DNA of 64,000 nucleotides from Lactifluus volemus (taxonomy: Eukaryota > Basidiomycota > Agaricomycetes > Russulales > Russulaceae): positions 97,184 to 161,183 of the forward strand of contig WTXI01000076.1 of the NCBI GenBank assembly GCA_022376515.1. The letters are read 5' to 3'. Position numbers and translations under genes: made by a program. This document shows positions 60,671 through 64,000 of the stretch, in pieces. A model generated the notes under the pieces. The model made no database searches, was not told the origin of the DNA, and saw nothing but the letters and a program-made list of their open reading frames with translations. Position 1 is the first letter of the stretch; every line of letters begins with the position of its first letter.

Positions 60671-61606
60671 GTTTGAAAGGTCGAAAGGTAGGATCTCCCT
60701 TTATAATAACAGTAAAGTGCAGAACGTGTTCAAGTTGCGGCGCAGTCGATTTCAGGTCGCCCTTTACCGGCTTTACCGGTATAAGCGCTTGCGGCGTCGG
60801 GGCCGCGGCACACTTAGGCCCGGGACCGCGTCAGATTTGCATATTTCGTTCTGCCGCTTACCGGTGGCAATGCCTGTCATAGCTCTTCTCGGCTTACAGT
60901 ATGGTTGGCCACTCCATCCTCATTTGAATCTCTCTGTGCCATTGCTCGAGACTGCGCCATCCCTTAGTGATCGGTCCCCATATCTCATCTGGAATGGCAC
61001 TCCATCAATCTCTCCATTCCAGCCCTGGTGGAAAAATGACTAGGTGCGCCATTAACTCGGATGAAACCACATAGCACCACGCCTCGCTCACTCGACCTCC
61101 CTTGCCAGCCCCTATCTCCCCCACTGCACCCTGGCATCTTTCCTCCAGCCTGAATGGAGAAATCGGTGGTATGTCTGGGGCCGTTTGTATTTGGAACAGA
61201 TGGGACACGGGCGTTGATCACGAGAAGAGGCAGTTGGCGCGCTTCGAGTAAACAAAGGTCATGCTACCTCAAGTCTGACCCCGTTGGAGCAACAGAATAT
61301 CATCTTGCACAGGTCCGCGTATATGCGGTCCAGCCCGCCGATATCCATGTCCAACTCCTCAGATATCGTGCCGGCGGTGCAGAGCGAACGCGGCGGACGA
61401 GCTGCATCTTACCTCTGCTGCGGCTACTGCAGACATACCTATGGGCGTCAGCCTCGCCTCGCCTCACCACATTCCACTCCGCGTCCAACAGCCTGCCTTG
61501 GAAGCCCGTCACGATCGTGACGCCATTAGATCCGCTTGGCTGCTCAGTAAGTGTCAATGCTGAAATGTAAATTACTATGAAAGTACAGAGACTGGGCGTG
61601 ACAACT
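60671..61606. other. Spacer with a possible unresolved small gene on the - strand
   Basis: The first part (60671-61230) shows nothing convincing. On the - strand, 61240-61557 contains two coding-looking stretches in different phases: GVTIVTGFQGRLLDAEWNVVRR (61440-61550) and SEELDMDIGGLDRIYADLC (61285-61345, then a stop near 61260). An intron between them is likely if this is a gene, but no donor/acceptor pair joins the phases cleanly, so no CDS is called. It would sit just downstream of the hydrolase on the same strand. Confidence 0.3.
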
Positions 61607-62692
61607 TTAAGGTGCTCTCCAGCCGAATTTCTCTTCCAATCTAGGTGGCTTTTCCAGTGTCTCGAAGTACTGCTTCATCGTCTTCACCCAGTCCAGATAT
61701 CCATACACGTTCCCATGTCGAGCGCCCTCTATCATCACGAACCGCCGTTCCGTCGCCCAACAGTCAACACCCTCCTCCACGTCCCCAGATGCCTGCAGTA
61801 CCTCGAAGATTTCTCGGCCCATCGCCGGCGGGACGACCTCATCCTGCCCACTGACAATTACCATCGTGCGGCGTGCGAGATCACGGGGGAATATATGCGC
61901 GGCTGCGGCAGCGCGAGCATCCCACCTGTCACGCACGAACCGGCCGAGGTAGCGGAACGGTAGCCATCGCTGCGGGAAGACTACGCGGAGCATGTCTGGT
62001 ACGCTCGTGAACGCGTTCTCAAGCACGAGGCCATGTACGGCAATGGAAGAGATTGGACTACCTTTCAAAGAGCTGAGAAGGCAGAGAGCGATGGAGGCAC
62101 CGAGGGAGTGGCCGTAGATTGTCAGGTGAGACGTGGGGAAGCGCTCGGCGGCAAATGCAAGTGCGGCGGTGTAGTCGGCGGTAAGACCGACCTGAGTGGG
62201 AGGTGCTGTTGATGATGTCCAGTATGAGCGTGGGGCAGGAGCGAGGATGGCCAACGAAGGAACGGCATTCAACAGGGCGGTGAAGATGGGAATGCATTGC
62301 AGCGGGTTTCCGGCGTTGCCTGCAAATCATGATCAACCATCCAAATTCACATGAAATATTCACGAAAACGCAAACATGGGATGAACTGATGGCTATTTAC
62401 CTTGAAAATATACCATGACGTGCCGAGGAGCAGAGTCCAACTTGTCAGCGTGGCGCAGCAGTAAAGTCGACAACCGGACGGTGTTCGGTTGGGAACTGAG
62501 AATGGATAATTCATTGATGTGAATGCCTTTAGGCGTGCAATGTGGGTACACGTTCGCAAGTGACTCCGTCCTCGAACCCGGGGGCGCATTCCCTGTCGGA
62601 CGAAAACTTAGCACACATAGGGGCGTCGGAAAAAAAAGTGTTCGAAAACCACCATTGTATATCATTTTTCGCTGAAGCTTCACGAACATCAT
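61607..62692 (-). CDS. Alpha/beta hydrolase, BEM46/ABHD13-like
   Basis: Serine hydrolase of the BEM46/ABHD13 group, usually attached to internal membranes; substrates are not well known. Exons 62653-62692, 62401-62592 and 61607-62319 give 945 nt in frame (314 aa). N-terminal KLQRKMIYNGNAPPGSR fits the family. FQGNAGN is the oxyanion segment (usually HGNAGN, so Gln replaces His here). GHSLGAS holds the nucleophile Ser, SGQDEVVP the Asp and GARHGNVY the His of the triad. Usual BEM46 proteins have an N-terminal membrane helix that this model lacks. A further upstream exon (62700-62760 region) may exist, so the start is uncertain. Confidence 0.82.
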
Positions 62693-63552
62693 GGGGCTCA
62701 AAAAAGCTATGAGTACGACGCACGACTCGCCGGATGTATGGATATGCTTTTTTTCTCAAGTTTTCTTCGGCTGGTAGGTAACCCTTCAGTTTTGTGGTTT
62801 GAAAGTACTACTGTAGTAGTACTAGTAGTAGTGGCGTTCGAAAACTTGCGCCGCGGTCCCCACCGGATGAAGTTGACATTCAACGCGATGGAATGGACCT
62901 TTATCTTATGTACGTATACAAAGCCTTAAAGTAGAAACAAGGAATTCCCACTGGCGGAACAAAGGTTTGAGGGTCACAGGGGCATTAATGTCGAATAGAC
63001 TATTTATTAGCGCTCACGCGCTCCATGGCGGCACCGGCGGGGCTCGGCCGCGCTGTCTCAGCAAGTGAGACCTCTCAGACCCGTGGTCTTGCCTCGTATA
63101 ATAAAGTAATGGGAACCGCTCATCATACCCATAAATGCTAATGGGAGATCAAGAAACGCGAAGGGCAGAACCAACCAACACACGGATGTTGCAATGTTTT
63201 GTAAAAAGTATTTGGGTGTGTGAAACGTGCACAGATCCATCTCGTAATCCATGAAACCACTAAACGATTTGGGCAGATATTTCAAAACCCACTCAGTCGT
63301 CCAAGGGTCAACGCGTCGATCTCAAGTCGAGTTAACATCCCCTTCGAGTCGTATCGGGGTATACCGCACATCATGAATATTTTCTAACGCAAAATACGAA
63401 AGTTCCAGACAGATTGTATGCGACAACGGGCTTGAAATTGATGCACACTGAATTTTTTACAAACAAGGACATATTGCTGTTGTTTCCGACCCCACGCCAA
63501 AAAAAAAGACACAGCATCTTAAGAGTTTCTCCAGACTTTTTCGTTGTTTATC
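62693..63552. other. Spacer with an 18-nt palindrome, no gene called
   Basis: Contains the palindrome GTACTACTGTAGTAGTAC at 62805-62822 followed by TAGTAGTAGTGG. A 75-codon frame on the - strand (63058-63285) has a hydrophobic middle (VCWLVLPFAFLDLPLAFMGMM) but no homology I recognise and no good start context, so it is not called. Confidence 0.4.
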
Positions 63553-63943
63553 TCATTTCCTATTGTCTCCGAGTCCTTGGTCCCAGCTCCGCAACGCCAT
63601 CACACGCACCGCCAAATCATCCCGGCGGCGTTCGAGCAGCTCCACAAGTCGCAGGCACAAGGTCAGTTTGTCTCCAGTGATGCGTATCATCTTGTCGTGC
63701 GCCGCATGCGCCAATAGGTTACGCTTCAGGGCCCCAAGGTCGAGATCGTACGCTTCGTCAGGCCGTGTGATCAGAGAAGAGAGAGGCGAGAGCATGTATT
63801 GAGTATGCAGTTCTACTTTATCGTGAGCACCGATTCGGGGGTAGTTGAGGCGGAGACGTACCGCTAAGATACTGCTCACAGGAAATTGGGACGTCGAGGT
63901 GGAGATGCTTGGAAAAGGGGACAAGACGGCGAAGGCCAGTCAT
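63553..63943 (-). CDS. Unknown small protein, about 113 aa
   Basis: Not recognised. Two exons, 63862-63943 and 63553-63812, joined by a 49-nt intron (donor GTACGT, acceptor GTAG) with consistent phase (342 nt). It begins MTGLRRLVPFSKHLHLDVP, which is basic and could be a mitochondrial presequence, and ends in a helical, charged stretch (CLRLVELLERRRDDLAVRVMALRSW). An upstream exon beyond the window edge cannot be excluded, since the frame stays open before the chosen ATG. Confidence 0.5.
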
Positions 63944-64000
63944 CGTGACTGTTGTGCCACGCAGACCAAGCACGCGTAGGTGCGAAAAGTAATAACAAGG

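Overview
The window looks like nuclear DNA of a basidiomycete fungus, probably an agaricomycete. Genes are broken by many 50-60 nt introns with GT..AG ends, non-LTR retrotransposon remnants are present, and the dominant family is the fungal STAND/NLR type with a Goodbye N-terminal domain. Genus cannot be fixed from the sequence alone.

Positions 1 to about 45,124 are one tandem array with a period of about 9.5-9.8 kb. Each unit holds, on the + strand, a 10-exon NLR-like gene (Goodbye domain, NACHT NTPase, winged-helix-like region, about 19 ankyrin repeats, about 1,400 aa). This is followed by a 1.5-1.6 kb 3' flank, a 5'-truncated non-LTR retrotransposon relic on the - strand (about 2.2 kb), and a 1.2 kb 5' flank of the next gene. 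Copy 1 is cut by the window start. Copies 2, 3 and 5 have fully consistent exon phases from start to stop. Copy 4 carries single-base deletions that break its ankyrin region. The array ends on the right exactly where the retrotransposon tail would begin, so the last unit lacks the relic.

From 45,125 to 64,000 the sequence is single copy. It holds a small unknown gene (-), a mitochondrial pyruvate dehydrogenase kinase family gene (+, with an apparent one-base deletion), a gene-poor 4 kb stretch, a COA6-like cytochrome oxidase assembly gene (-) divergent from a large TBC Rab-GAP gene (+), a DUF262 domain gene (-) 11 bp behind a MINDY deubiquitinase gene (-), a BEM46/ABHD13-like alpha/beta hydrolase (-) and a small unknown gene (-).

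The most notable signal is the receptor array. The copies are very similar through introns and N-terminal domains but differ at the exposed positions of the ankyrin repeats, and their 5' and 3' flank types occur in all four combinations. This is what a recombining, diversifying family of fungal recognition receptors would look like. The function of these receptors (self/non-self or microbe recognition) is inference from the family.
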